Assembly (NCBI GenBank): GCA_963798445.1
Contig: CAWCTH010000008.1
Span: 1-64,000 of the forward strand
DNA from: DASXAI01 sp963798445
GTDB lineage: Bacteria > Actinomycetota > Acidimicrobiia > Acidimicrobiales > Ilumatobacteraceae
Direction of reading: 5' to 3'
DNA: 64,000 nt
Positions 54,168-63,275 of the stretch are shown piece by piece. The notes beneath the pieces were generated by a model. The model was not told the origin of the DNA. It was given only the letters and a program-made list of their open reading frames with translations, and did not search any database. Position 1 is the stretch's first letter, and each line of letters begins with the position of its first letter. A program made the translations under genes and the position numbers.

Positions 54168-54188
54168 ATGTATCAGCGATGTATCAGT
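54168..54188 (+). repeat. Putative integrase/Xis arm site, right
   Basis: atgtatcagcgatgtatcag plus t is the same as 43,714-43,734 except one base. It lies 118 bp before the attR core, mirroring the left site, which lies 80 bp from attL. Confidence 0.5.
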
Positions 54189-54306
54189 TCGAGCCGCACC
54201 GGAGGGTCTCAGCGGGTGCCAGCTTGTCCGGCAATGGCCACGAACGACCAGTTAGACCGCCATAAACCGTCACAGGCCGGTACCAGCCGAACCGCCAGGA
54301 GTCGCC

Positions 54307-54350
54307 CTACGGATCAGAAGGTTGGGGGTTCGAGTCCCTCCGAGCGCGCT
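54307..54350 (+). other. attR core (duplicate of tRNA-Arg 3' end)
   Basis: 44 bases identical to 43,590-43,633, with no tRNA 5' half in front. This is the right attachment core of the element. Confidence 0.85.
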
Positions 54351-54358
54351 AGTCCTGA

Positions 54359-57130
54359 GCAGGGAGAATAACCTCCGAGGCGGTCTCCGGCACGAGGGTC
54401 ATCCCAACAAAATCCCAACAGCAGCGCACCCCGACCGAAGGACTCGTCTACGCCCGTACCCGGCATGCGACGTCTCGCGCAGGTGACCCGGAGCCGCATG
54501 ATCATGTGCTCATCGCCAACCTGGTCGAGATGCTCGATGAGCGGGGCGGCTACAAGGCGCTGGACACCGCCCTGGTGCGCGACGTGCTGCACGCGGCGAC
54601 GATGGTCGGCCGCCTCGCCGGGGCCCGCCGGGCCGTCGAGCTGGGGTTCGCGATCGCCCCGGATCCGGGGCCGTCCGGGCGGCTGGGGCATTGGCGGATC
54701 GCCGGGATCCCTCATATGGCATGCGAGGTGTTGTCGAAACGGTCCGCCGAGATCGACGCCGCGGTGGCCGAGGCCGGCCACGACACGTATCAGGCCCGCC
54801 AGGTGGCGGCCCGCACCACTCGCCGGGCCAAGCGACACACACCGGTCGCGGACCTGATGCCGGGCTGGCGACGCGAGCTCGAGGCCGCCGGTCTGGGCGT
54901 CGATCGGCTCCGAGGCATGGTGATCGAGGACGCCTGGCATATCGGCCCGCCCGAGCGTCTGGCTGCGAGAGCGATGGAGGCGATCGCCGCCGATGCGTTG
55001 GCGGCGTCGGGACCCTTGGCGGAGCGCAAGGTGTTCACCCGCGGCGATGTCATCGTCGCCGTCACGCCCGCGCTCTACGGTCAGGACCCGGCCGTGCTCG
55101 GCCCCGTGGTTTCCCGGGTGGTGCGTCACCCGGAAACCATCCCGCTGGTGGGGGTGGCGGCGGCGCGCGACCAGGCGTACGCGCCGGCGTGTGTGGTGGC
55201 GGTGGAGGCGGCGATCACCGACGTGATGGAAGCAGCCGCCGCTCGCACGATGGCTCCGGCGGTCGGCTACCGCACGGTGGAGCAGGCGATCTGGGCCAAA
55301 GAGGCGGCCCTCGGCGGTCGTCCACTGACCGTCGGTCAGACGAACGCCGCCATCGGCGTGGCTACGTCTGGGCGCGGCGGGGAGCTGGTGTTGGGGGTGG
55401 CCGGCGCCGGCAAGACGACGATGCTGGATGTGGTGCGGGCGGCGTTCGAGGCCGACGGCTATCGGGTTCTGGGCACGTCCACGTCGGGCCAGGCGGCCCG
55501 CACGCTCGGCGACGAGGTTCATGTCGAGGCGCGCACGGTGGCGTCGCTGTTGTGGAGGCTTGCGCATGATCGGCTTCGCCTCGACGCCCGGACGGTGTTG
55601 ATCGTCGATGAAGCGGCCATGACCGACGACCCAGCCCTGCTACGCGTGTTGACGGAGGCGGGACTGGCCGGGGCCAAGACGATCCTGGTTGGCGACCATC
55701 GCCAGTTGGGGGCGGTCGGGCCGTCGGGCGCCTTCGAAGGACTGGTGCGCCGCCAACCCGAAGCGGTGCACCTGCTGCGTGAAAACGTGCGCCAACAGGA
55801 TCATGAGGAGCGCCGGATCCTCGCTCACCTGCGCGCCGGTGACGTCGGGACCGCCGTCGATTGGTACGCCGATCACGACCGCATCCGTGTCGCTCCCACT
55901 CGGACAGAGATCCTCACCAACCTCGTGGATGCTTGGCACGCGGATGTTGCCGCCGGGGTGGATGCGGCGATGTTCGCCTGGCGTCGGTCCAATGTCGCCG
56001 AACTGAACCGGCGGGCGCGTCAACGCTGGGCCGCCGGCGGCCATCTGAGTGGCCCCGAGCTCACCGTGGGCGGCCGCGCCTATGCGGCGGGGGACCGGAT
56101 CGTCACGCTCGCGCCAGCGGCCGACGGCCGGCTGGTCACCAGCCAATCGGGGATGGTCGCCGCTGTCGACCCGGCTGCGGCAACGTTGGATCTGCGCATG
56201 GACGACGGTCAACTGGTTCGGCTTCCCGCTGTCGAGGCCGGTGCGGATCGGCTCGACCACGGCTACGCCCGCACGGTGCACCGCAGCCAAGGCGACACCG
56301 TCGACGCCGGTCACCGCTACTTCGACGGCGGCGGCCGTGAACTCGCCTATGTGTCCATGTCCCGAGCCCGCGACCGTTCCCGCGTCTACCTGGTGGCCGA
56401 CGACATCGATCAAGCCAAAGGCGATCTGACCCAGGACTGGTCGAAGGACCGCCGGCAGCGCTGGGCACTCGACACCGGCACCCCCACTACCGCGGTCTCC
56501 GAGATCGATCACACTCCCGAGACGCCGAGCCGATTGCGCGGCGTTATCCGGGAAGCCCGTCTCCGCTCCGAACGAGACGCCGTCGCCGCGGCCATCCCGC
56601 CCGACGTCAGCAACGACCTACGCGACGCCCGCCGCCACCTCGCTGCTCTTGAGACACGCCGCCACGACCTCGAAACCGGTGGCCGCGCCTACTCGCAGAC
56701 CCCGGAAGGTCGCGCCGGCACTCTCGTCCGTCGGCTGACCGCCCAACTCGAGACAGCCCAACGGCGAGCCGACGATCCGGGACTGTCCCGATCCCAACGG
56801 CGCACGGCGCGCTACGAGACCCGCGAGCTCGTACCGCAACTCGACGACGCCGTGGAACATTGGAAGGCGATCGCCGGCCCCGAACACGCGCGTCTCACCG
56901 GCCAGATCGACGGGCTCGGGCAGACCGTCAACACGTTGCTCGAAGACGAGAAGTATCGCGGCGACTGGCTCGCACGCCACCCTGAAGCCCTCACCCGACT
57001 CCACCGCCTCGAACGAGACCTCGAAGCCCTCCACCCGGCAGCGCCGGTGCACCGAGCGGTCGGCTACGACCCGCTGTCTCGCGACGTCGGGCTTGCGGTC
57101 GGAGGACCCGATCTCGGCCTGGGCTTGTGA
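54359..57130 (+). pseudogene. MobF relaxase-helicase lacking its N-terminus
   Basis: The frame is open from 54,359, eight bases past attR. It first aligns with family sequence at 'TPTEGLVYARTRHATSRAGD' and 'PEPHDHVLIANLVEMLDERG' (second half of the relaxase, with the H-x-H site), so the first ~170-200 residues with the catalytic tyrosine are missing. The rest is complete: 'GELVLGVAGAGKTTMLDVVR' (Walker A), 'RTVLIVDEAAMTDDPALLRV', 'TILVGDHRQLGAVGPSGAFE' and 'RTVHRSQGDTVDAGHRYFDG'. A frameshift-free 874-codon stretch starts at GTG 54506. It can be a helicase but not a nicking relaxase. Gene seems to have been cut at the integration site of the neighbouring element. Confidence 0.8.
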
Positions 57131-57636
57131 TGGTGACACCGCCCAGCCCACGCCGTCGCAAGGTTCGGCATGTGCGGTCCGCCGACACGGCCGACGACCT
57201 CGTGGTCGTCGTCCGGGCCCCACCGGCGAACCGGGCCGACGCGATCGCTGCCCTCGTCGAGACGGCGTCGGAGTCGGCAGCGACCTATCTGGTGATCACG
57301 GCGACCGGGGACGGCGAACTGCTCTTCGGGGTGTCGGTCTTTGTACTCCGCCCTGGCCTCGATCCGGCGGAGGTGCTCGAGCGATTCCCGTACGCTCCCA
57401 CGTTCGTGAGCGCAACCGTCGGGGCGTTGCGTGCTGCCGGGTTCGTGGTGCTGCCGACGGGCACCAACCCTGAGCACTTCGACGTGCAACTTCTGCCGGG
57501 CTGCTCCGAAATCCCGGCGTCGGCGGAGGCAGCGTTGCGCGATGCCGCCGCTCGCCTGCTCGATGTTGCGGGCGACTTCCGGCCCAATCCTGCCTACGCT
57601 GGTGGGACAGAGGCGCCGTCTGAGGAGGAGCGATGA
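57130..57636 (+). CDS. Hypothetical protein following relaxase
   Basis: 168 residues; the ATG overlaps the relaxase stop codon (TGATG). Mostly alpha/beta: 'VVVVRAPPANRADAIAALVE', 'TASESAATYLVITATGDGEL', 'LFGVSVFVLRPGLDPAEVLE' and 'LPTGTNPEHFDVQLLPGCSE'. No family recognised. The tight overlap with the relaxase and with the next gene shows an operon belonging to an older mobilisation module. Confidence 0.65.
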   Translation: MVTPPSPRRRKVRHVRSADTADDLVVVVRAPPANRADAIAALVETASESAATYLVITATGDGELLFGVSVFVLRPGLDPAEVLERFPYAPTFVSATVGALRAAGFVVLPTGTNPEHFDVQLLPGCSEIPASAEAALRDAAARLLDVAGDFRPNPAYAGGTEAPSEEER

Positions 57637-58001
57637 CCGGCCAGCGCATGAACCCGTGGCATGTCGAGCGAGTCGACGCCGATGTGGTCGAGCGCCTCGC
57701 CGCCGTTCATACGCCCAATGCAGACGCTGTGAAGTCGGGGGTCGACATTGTCGGCGATCCGCACCGAGAGGATGACGACGGCTACAACTGGTCCCGGTTG
57801 CACGCGGCGCGCAACGTCGCCGACGTCACGCCGGGTTCAGCGGTCGTGATGGGCAGCCCGATCGGTAACTACCTCGCCAAGGTCGTCGCCTGGGACTTCG
57901 AAGTGTCAGACGAGGATCCGATCGTCGTCCTCGAGCTGGTCCCGCTAACACCCCAGGCCGTCGAACGGGCGCTCGCCCGGCGAGGCTCCTCGGCCGCTTG
58001 A
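57633..58001 (+). CDS. Hypothetical protein of relaxase operon
   Basis: 122 residues; ATG overlaps the previous stop (ATGA). Acidic, with 'WHVERVDADVVERLAAVHTP', 'GDPHREDDDGYNWSRLHAAR' and 'VVMGSPIGNYLAKVVAWDFE'. No family recognised. It is the last gene of the relaxase operon, and coding quality (GC-rich third positions, no shifts) is good. Confidence 0.62.
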   Translation: MTGQRMNPWHVERVDADVVERLAAVHTPNADAVKSGVDIVGDPHREDDDGYNWSRLHAARNVADVTPGSAVVMGSPIGNYLAKVVAWDFEVSDEDPIVVLELVPLTPQAVERALARRGSSAA

Positions 58002-58284
58002 CTCCGGCCGCAAGAGCACCGCCATCAGCCGCGACATCGAGTGCTCGCCGGAGCGCAACTGGTGACGGCCGGAGCCCGCCGACCTTCGCGGTGGGCATCG
58101 ACGGAACGTCGAAGACGAGAGCTGACAAGTGAGCTGCAGAGCCGCAGACGGGCATTAGTTAGTTAGGGCACGCACTTGCAGGAGCGAACTCGTTGTCGAG
58201 GTCGGCGCTCGGAGGGGGCTTCGTGTCAACGGATCCGGCGTTGCGGTGCCGGGCGGATCGCTCGGCCTGCGTACGATCGGTCTT

Positions 58285-58497
58285 GTGGGGGTGCAGCCGC
58301 CGTCGGGGACGGCGACGTTCTTGTTCACCGATATCGAGGGTTCGACGCGTCGCTGGGAGACCGAACCCGAGGCAATGCGCGCCGCCCTGGTCCTCCATGA
58401 CGAGGTGATGGGGTCGGTGATCGAGGCTCGTGGGGGTTGGTGGTTCAAGCACACCGGTGACGGCTGTACGAGAACCCAGTTATCCAGAGTGCTGTGA
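58285..58497 (+). pseudogene. Class III nucleotide cyclase, N-terminal fragment
   Basis: From GTG 58285 the first ~55 residues are a cyclase start: 'GTATFLFTDIEGSTRRWETE' (metal-binding FTD) and 'ARGGWWFKHTGDG', then the conserved continuation is lost after 'TGDG' at about 58,467 and a stop follows. Some 130 residues of the catalytic domain and everything after are missing, so it is inactive. The break is at the border with the next gene fragment. Confidence 0.7.
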
Positions 58498-58510
58498 GCT
58501 GCGATGATGC

Positions 58511-59272
58511 GTGAGCGATGAGCGATCGTGTCAATTCATGATCGTTGAGACGGTCGCCGCCGCTGCCGAAGTCAAGACGTCGCTCACGACCAGCGGACTC
58601 GATGACGCCATCGAGAAGGGGCGCCGGTTCAAGTCGCTGACGGCGATCCCTGGGAAGTCGCACATGCTGGTATCCCCCGAGGTTCGGGGGCATCGCAACG
58701 AGGACTTGGATCGGTTTTACTACCGGCGACCCAGCTTTCTCTTCGCCTACGAGAACATGGTGGCGCCCGACACGATCGCTTCGACGCTGGCGAAGGCCAC
58801 CAACGAAACGGAAGCACCTCCGCTCGACGCCGTATTCCTCCTCGATGTTGGGCTTGGGATCAACTTCTGGAACTCTCGCGGGACGTTTTGGATGGAGCGC
58901 CCCTTGGGCACGCCGGTCGTGGGCTGGGATTGGCGATGGGACGGTGTAGGGGTTCTCGCGACGCTCATCTGGTGGCTTCTCGCCACCATGCCACGCTTTG
59001 GTCTGCGCTCATCGCCCATCCTGCATTACATGTTTCCAGGCACTACCTGGGACGACACGTTGCCCCACTCGACGGCTAGGGCGGGCAGCGGATTCACCAG
59101 CACTCATCGTGCCCCACCGATAGCGGCCTTGCGTTGCCATGTCGGTCGTGTGGCAAGTGCCACAGCCCAGACCATGCATCACGCCAACTCCACGGGGCCG
59201 GGGGAGCGGGTGGTCGAGATGGGCTCCCCGCCCTCGGTGCGGCTCAGACGGCGCGGCAGACGTGCTCGGTGA
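58511..59272 (+). pseudogene. DUF6602 nuclease-like protein, truncated
   Basis: 'ETVAAAAEVKTSLTTSGLDD' has the E-x-K core of a PD-(D/E)xK nuclease, followed by 'RRPSFLFAYENMVAPDTIAS', 'LDAVFLLDVGLGINFWNSRG' and 'GVGVLATLIWWLLATMPRFG', all features of the DUF6602 family. The usual N-terminal ~100 residues before the E-x-K are missing, and after ~59,040 the frame is no longer protein-like. So both ends are lost or shifted. Related genes occur in mobile and defence-associated regions. Confidence 0.6.
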
Positions 59273-59748
59273 GCGCAAGCTCGCCGCCGTGCACGATGCG
59301 CTCACCGTTGAGGTAGCCGCGCACGAGCGGAACCCACCGGCCGACTCCGTCCGCTTGCGACTCAGCCAGGCACATCAGTGCCGGATCTGTCTACGTGGAC
59401 GTGGTGAGGTTCACCGCCGCCGCGCCCACGGCTCGTCGCGATCGCACACGAACACCACGGTGTGGCGCGGGATGTGCTCGACGCCGCTGCGCTCGTGCAC
59501 GATCCCGTCGCTCACGTGCTCTTCGTCGACGTCGAGCGCGTCCCGCCCGGCGCCGGGACCGTCAGGTTGCGGATGCTCTTCGTCGGCACCGGCACGGCGA
59601 CACCGAACGAACCGGGGCTGATGGCTGGCATGACGGCGGGCCGCTCTGGCTCGGACTCACGAACGCCGTGGACGGGCACGCAGATCGGCAGTTCTGAGCG
59701 GCCTTCCCGCAGCAAGCTGACTCTCGAATCACTGGTTAGATTCTCGAT
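59273..59748. other. Gap with possible minus-strand coding scraps
   Basis: No complete gene. On the minus strand near 59,345-59,247 a frame reads 'GVGRWVPLVRGYLNGERIVH' then 'GGELALTEHVCRAV' and stops, which resembles the tail of a phage terminase large subunit. Near 59,540-59,400 another reads 'GIVHERSGVEHIPRHTVVFV'. Both are short and unsupported. Confidence 0.3.
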
Positions 59749-60141
59749 ATGAACGGCATACAGCCCCAGCTCTGGATCGATCGGGCCGGCGAGGCCGTGA
59801 GGTTCTACGGTCAAGCATTCGGCGCCAGAGTGCTGCACCTCGTCGGTGAAGGCGACGACATCGTCGCCCAGCTGGTCATCGGCAGCGACAGCTGCTTTTG
59901 GATAGCCAGCGCCGACAGTGCGACAGGCCGGATCAGCCCAACTGTTCTCAAAGGCGCAACCGGGCGAATATTGCTGGTGGTAGATGATCCAGAGGTTGTG
60001 GTGCATAGCGCGGTTGCCGCTGGCGCGGACGCGCTCTCCTCGGTGCAGGACGAGCACGGCTGGCGCGTCGGTCGCGTCGTCGACCCCTTCGGGCACGAGT
60101 GGGAGATCGGGCGGCCGCTAGGCCCCTGGCCGCCTTCCTGA
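59749..60141 (+). CDS. VOC family (PhnB-like) protein
   Basis: 130 residues: 'GIQPQLWIDRAGEAVRFYGQ', 'AFGARVLHLVGEGDDIVAQL', 'VIGSDSCFWIASADSATG', and the C-terminal 'VGRVVDPFGHEWEIGRPLG'. The repeated beta-alpha-beta fold and the 'DPFGHEW' ending identify a glyoxalase-fold protein of the PhnB/YhlF type; no metal-dependent reaction is assigned. ATG start with typical neighbours missing, so it seems a solitary gene. Confidence 0.8.
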   Translation: MNGIQPQLWIDRAGEAVRFYGQAFGARVLHLVGEGDDIVAQLVIGSDSCFWIASADSATGRISPTVLKGATGRILLVVDDPEVVVHSAVAAGADALSSVQDEHGWRVGRVVDPFGHEWEIGRPLGPWPPS

Positions 60142-60336
60142 GTGCAAGCCGATCGGCAGATCGGGCGCGACCAGCGACGGTCACGTTCCGACCCGCACCG
60201 TGCGAGGCCGGGTGCCGAACGCCGATCCGGGCGCGGCTTCGTGGACGTCCTGGCACCGCGAGTGGACGGTGAATCGACGGTTCTAGCGTGGCGGATTGCT
60301 TGGCGGTGGCTTCCGTCGACAGCGGGGTGCGACGAT

Positions 60337-61675
60337 GTGGCCGTGGAAAGCGAGGCCGAGGTCCACTACGCGATCAGCGGAGATGCCCGGCTGGCGTCCA
60401 CGGCGTTCGCGGGTGGACCCCACTCGATCGTGTGGGTCCCAGCGTGGATATCGAATCAGGATTTCGCCGATCGCGACCCCTTAAGCGCTTCGTCGATTGA
60501 GCGGCTGACCTCGTTCGCGAAGGTGGTGACGTACGACCAGCGAGGTAGGGGGCTGTCGGATCCGCTTCCGATGGCCGAGTTGCCGACTTTGGAGGCTTGG
60601 ACCGACGACTTGCACGCCGTAGTGACCGCCGCGGGACTCGCGATGTCGTGGTCTTCGCGTCCGTGGCGGCGGCGCCGGTGGCGGTGCTGTATGCGGCGAC
60701 TCGTCCTGAACGGACCTGTGCCCTGATCCTGCTGAACTCGTTCACGGGATCCCACGACGTCGACCCCAACGTGTCGCCCGAGGAGTTCGAGCGATATATC
60801 GGTTGGGTCGAGCGTGTCTGGGGCAGTGGACAATTCCTGCGGACAACTATTGCGGATGTCCCGGTAGATGATGCGCTGCTTCGGGATCTCGCTCGCGGTG
60901 AACGTCAATCGATGGCTCCTGGGGTCGTCGGCGCGTGGCTCCGTTGGCTGTACGCGATCGATGTACGAGCGGTCCTGCCCGCCATCAGTGCGCCAACCCT
61001 GGTGATGCATACGGTCCAGAACCGCGTCAGTTCCATCGAGCCTGGCCGGTATCTCGCGCATCACATCCCTAATGCCCGGCTGGTGGAACTTCCCGGCGCC
61101 GATGTTTCGGTGTTCCTCGGTTCAGCGGTCGCAACCCTCGCTATTGATGAGATTGAAGAGTTCCTAACCGGCACCCGCGTGACCGCCGATCATGCGCGGA
61201 TGCTCACCACCTTGATGTTCACCGACGTCGTCGGATCCACGGACCGGGTCGCCGCCATCGGCGATCGGGCCTGGCGTGCCGTGCTCGACCGGCACGACGA
61301 CGCCGTGCGCCATCAACTGGCGCGGTTCTCAGGCCACCAACAGAACTTCACCGGTGACGGCGTCCTCGCCACCTTCGACGGTCCCGCCCGCGCCATCCGA
61401 TGTGGAACCGCGATCCGCGACGCTGCCCGCCAGATCGGTATCGACGTGCGCGCGGTATCCACACCGGTGAGGTGGAACGGCGCGGCACCCAGCTCGCCGG
61501 TATCGCCGTCCACCTGGCGCATCGCGTATGCGAAGCCGCCCAGCCCGGCGAGGTCCTCGTGTCACGCACGGTCGTCGATCTCGTCGCAGGATCAAGTATC
61601 ACCTTCCAGGACCGTGGTGAACAGCAACTCAAAGGCATACCCGCCGCATGGCGCCTCTTCGCCGTCGACGCCTGA
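60337..61675 (+). CDS. Alpha/beta-hydrolase-like + class III cyclase fusion (frameshifted)
   Basis: About 445 residues from GTG 60337. N-terminal hydrolase-like domain: 'VHYAISGDARLASTAFAGGP', 'VTYDQRGRGLSDPLPMAELP'; after a shift near 60,645, 'FASVAAAPVAVLYAATRPER' and 'SAPTLVMHTVQNRVSSIEPG'. Where relatives have the G-x-S-x-G nucleophile elbow, this has A-S-V-A-A-A, so no serine nucleophile. C-terminal cyclase: 'TTLMFTDVVGSTDRVAAIGD' and 'FTGDGVLATFDGPARAIRCG' (both metal Asp), then after a shift near 61,460 'GIHTGEVERRGTQLAGIAVH' and 'VSRTVVDLVAGSSITFQDRG'. The family is widespread in actinobacteria as putative ligand-regulated cyclases. Confidence 0.75.
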
Positions 61676-61730
61676 ACTTACCGGCCCCAGTCCGACCGGC
61701 AGCGGGACATGCGTGGAACGTTCAGGGTCT

Positions 61731-61934
61731 TCATGGTGATCCTCCAGTCATGCGATTGGCCGAGTGGCGATCGAGACGGCGCTCCATGAGCAAGTCGAGC
61801 CCGCTCATCCCTGCGGTGCGCGCCAGCTCGGCGTCGTAGATGCGCTGGCGGTTCGCTCGCATGCGACAGCGATCGCTGCACCACTTCGTCTTCGGCGGCG
61901 CCAGCTCGACGCCACAGGCGGCGCACGTGCTCAC
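61731..61934 (-). CDS. Small zinc-finger protein
   Basis: 67 residues from GTG 61934 with ribosome site 'gggagc'. Cysteine pairs 'STCAACGVELAPPKTKWCSD' and 'RCRMRANRQRIYDAELARTA' give a C-x2-C...C-x3-C zinc knuckle followed by a basic helix, common in small actinobacterial and phage proteins of unknown role. A short frame, but the cysteines and start are convincing. Confidence 0.6.
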   Translation of the reverse strand: MSTCAACGVELAPPKTKWCSDRCRMRANRQRIYDAELARTAGMSGLDLLMERRLDRHSANRMTGGSP

Positions 61935-61957
61935 GCTCCCATGATGGCGCGCCGCTG

Positions 61958-62137
61958 TTACCGCTGTCGCGCAAGTCCCGAGTAGTAGCCAGCCAGGAAG
62001 AGGAAGATCGCGCCCGCAATGAGCGGGATGACGATGAAGCCGCGGCGGATCGAGGAATCTGCGACGACCGGCGCTGACACAGCGAAGGCCACGCCCGCCA
62101 GGGCTGCGAACAGCCCGACTCGCTGGCGATCTGTCAC
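61958..62137 (-). CDS. Small two-helix membrane protein
   Basis: 59 residues from GTG 62137. Two hydrophobic segments, 'VGLFAALAGVAFAVSAPVVA' and 'GFIVIPLIAGAIFLFLAGYY', with a short loop. No family recognised and the ribosome site is weak. It precedes the zinc-finger gene in the same direction, 23 bp apart. Confidence 0.5.
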   Translation of the reverse strand: MTDRQRVGLFAALAGVAFAVSAPVVADSSIRRGFIVIPLIAGAIFLFLAGYYSGLARQR

Positions 62138-62473
62138 GCCAAGGCTTTTACCCGGCCGAACACGGCCGTATTCACACGGGTCGATGTGCGCGAACAACGA
62201 CTCCGGCCAACCTGGCAGTGCGCGCATGCGCTGTGCTGACCCGTCTGGCCGGGGTCGTCGAGCGGGGGGGTACGGGCAGAGGGTCACGCTGTCCCACGTC
62301 GCCCCACCCGCTCCCGCTCGTCGACGAGCGACGCCAGGAGGCGCTGTGCGCCCCGTAGCGCTTCGTGAGCTGTCCCGTCCAGCTTCTCGACGCCCTGCGC
62401 CCGGTAGGGGCGATCCTGGCGTCTGTGGCGGGCTGCTGACACGTGCGCGAGGCGGGGCTGCTGCTCGCCGTCG
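62138..62473. other. Gap; one doubtful short minus-strand frame
   Basis: About 335 bases. A minus-strand frame 62,284-62,442 (GTG start) reads 'VEKLDGTAHEALRGAQRLLA' with 'SLVDERERVGRR' and could be a 52-residue helical peptide, but there is no supporting ribosome site or family. Nothing else is seen. Confidence 0.3.
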
Positions 62474-63037
62474 TCACCATCGTCGTCGTCGCTGACGTCC
62501 CCAGCACTCCAGGACGGCGAGCCCTTTGAAGCCGTCGATCCCCTGGCGGCGGGCACGGGCGTGGCCCCGTTCAGCAATGGCGGCCTAGAAGCCACGCCGG
62601 TTGAGCGGCGACCCGCGGCGGTTCTCCTGGCACCAGCGGTCGTAGGCGCGGTACAGCGGGATGCGCGGGGTCCATGACCCGGTCGCGGTGCACTCGTTCA
62701 GGAACATGGCGATGCGATCGGTTTCGCGTCGGAACCATCCGGCCTCGCGCTCGGTGGCGTCGTCGACGATGTAGCCGCCGTGGGCCTCGACGCGCTGGAG
62801 TGCGTGCACCAACAGCACGAGCACGCCGGGGAGTTCTCGCTCCCGGATGCGTTCCTCGATCGCGGGGTCCTCGCGATCGAGGAACGACACGTTGAACCGG
62901 TATGGGCGGATGCGCGCCAAGTACGACGGCACGGAGCCCTCGTCGACGGTCATCACCTGGTTCATGGTCCAGACGAAGAGCCCGTCGAAGCGGAACGTGA
63001 ACGGGTGGCCGAACTTGTGCGCCAAGGCTGACCTCAC
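62474..63037 (-). pseudogene. P4-type phage/plasmid primase, C-terminal fragment
   Basis: 'PFTFRFDGLFVWTMNQVMTV', 'DDEGSVPSYLARIRPYRFNV'-like stretch, 'RFNVSFLDREDPAIEERIRE' and 'AMFLNECTATGSWTPRIPLY' are the C-terminal end of a D5/P4-type primase-helicase. An in-frame TAG at 62,585 splits off the last part 'AAIAERGHARARRQGIDGFK' and 'GLAVLECWGRQRRRRW'. The front ~two thirds (primase and Walker motifs) is absent. The fragment is cut at ~63,030, where an integrase tail begins on the other strand. Confidence 0.65.
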
Positions 63038-63240
63038 ACGGTCTGCGGCACACGGCCGCGACCCAGATGGTCTGTCACGCCAGCGACATCGGAGAGATCC
63101 GAGCCGCTGCCGATCTGCTCGGCCACAGCCCCGACATGCTGATGAGGACGTACGCCCACGCGCTGCCCGAATCGGTCCGCACCGTCACCGACAAGATCGG
63201 CGAACGAGCGGCTCGCGCCGGCGGGCCGACCACCCGATAG
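63028..63240 (+). pseudogene. Tyrosine-integrase C-terminal fragment
   Basis: 'LTSHGLRHTAATQMVCHASD' holds the H-x-x-R box and 'LLGHSPDMLMRTYAHALPES' the nucleophile Tyr. It closely resembles the end of the element's own integrase ('TSHGLRHTAATHM...LGHSPDMLLKTYAHVLP'). The first ~300 residues are absent. It starts within the truncated front of the primase fragment, marking a recombination junction. Confidence 0.75.
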
Positions 63241-63275
63241 CCCGCGGCACGCACGGTCGTACCATGGGAGGCGAG

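Larger units (their letters stand above)
43590..54350. mobile_element. 10.7-kb tRNA-Arg-integrated mobilizable element
   Basis: Bounded by a perfect 44-bp direct repeat of the tRNA-Arg 3' part. Contents in order: tyrosine integrase, HEPN-like cargo gene, DUF2510 envelope proteins, MobF relaxase, excisionase-like protein and a VapB-PIN toxin-antitoxin pair. Type IV coupling and secretion genes are absent, so this is a mobilizable and not a self-conjugative element. Most of its genes are frameshifted in this sequence. Confidence 0.8.
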
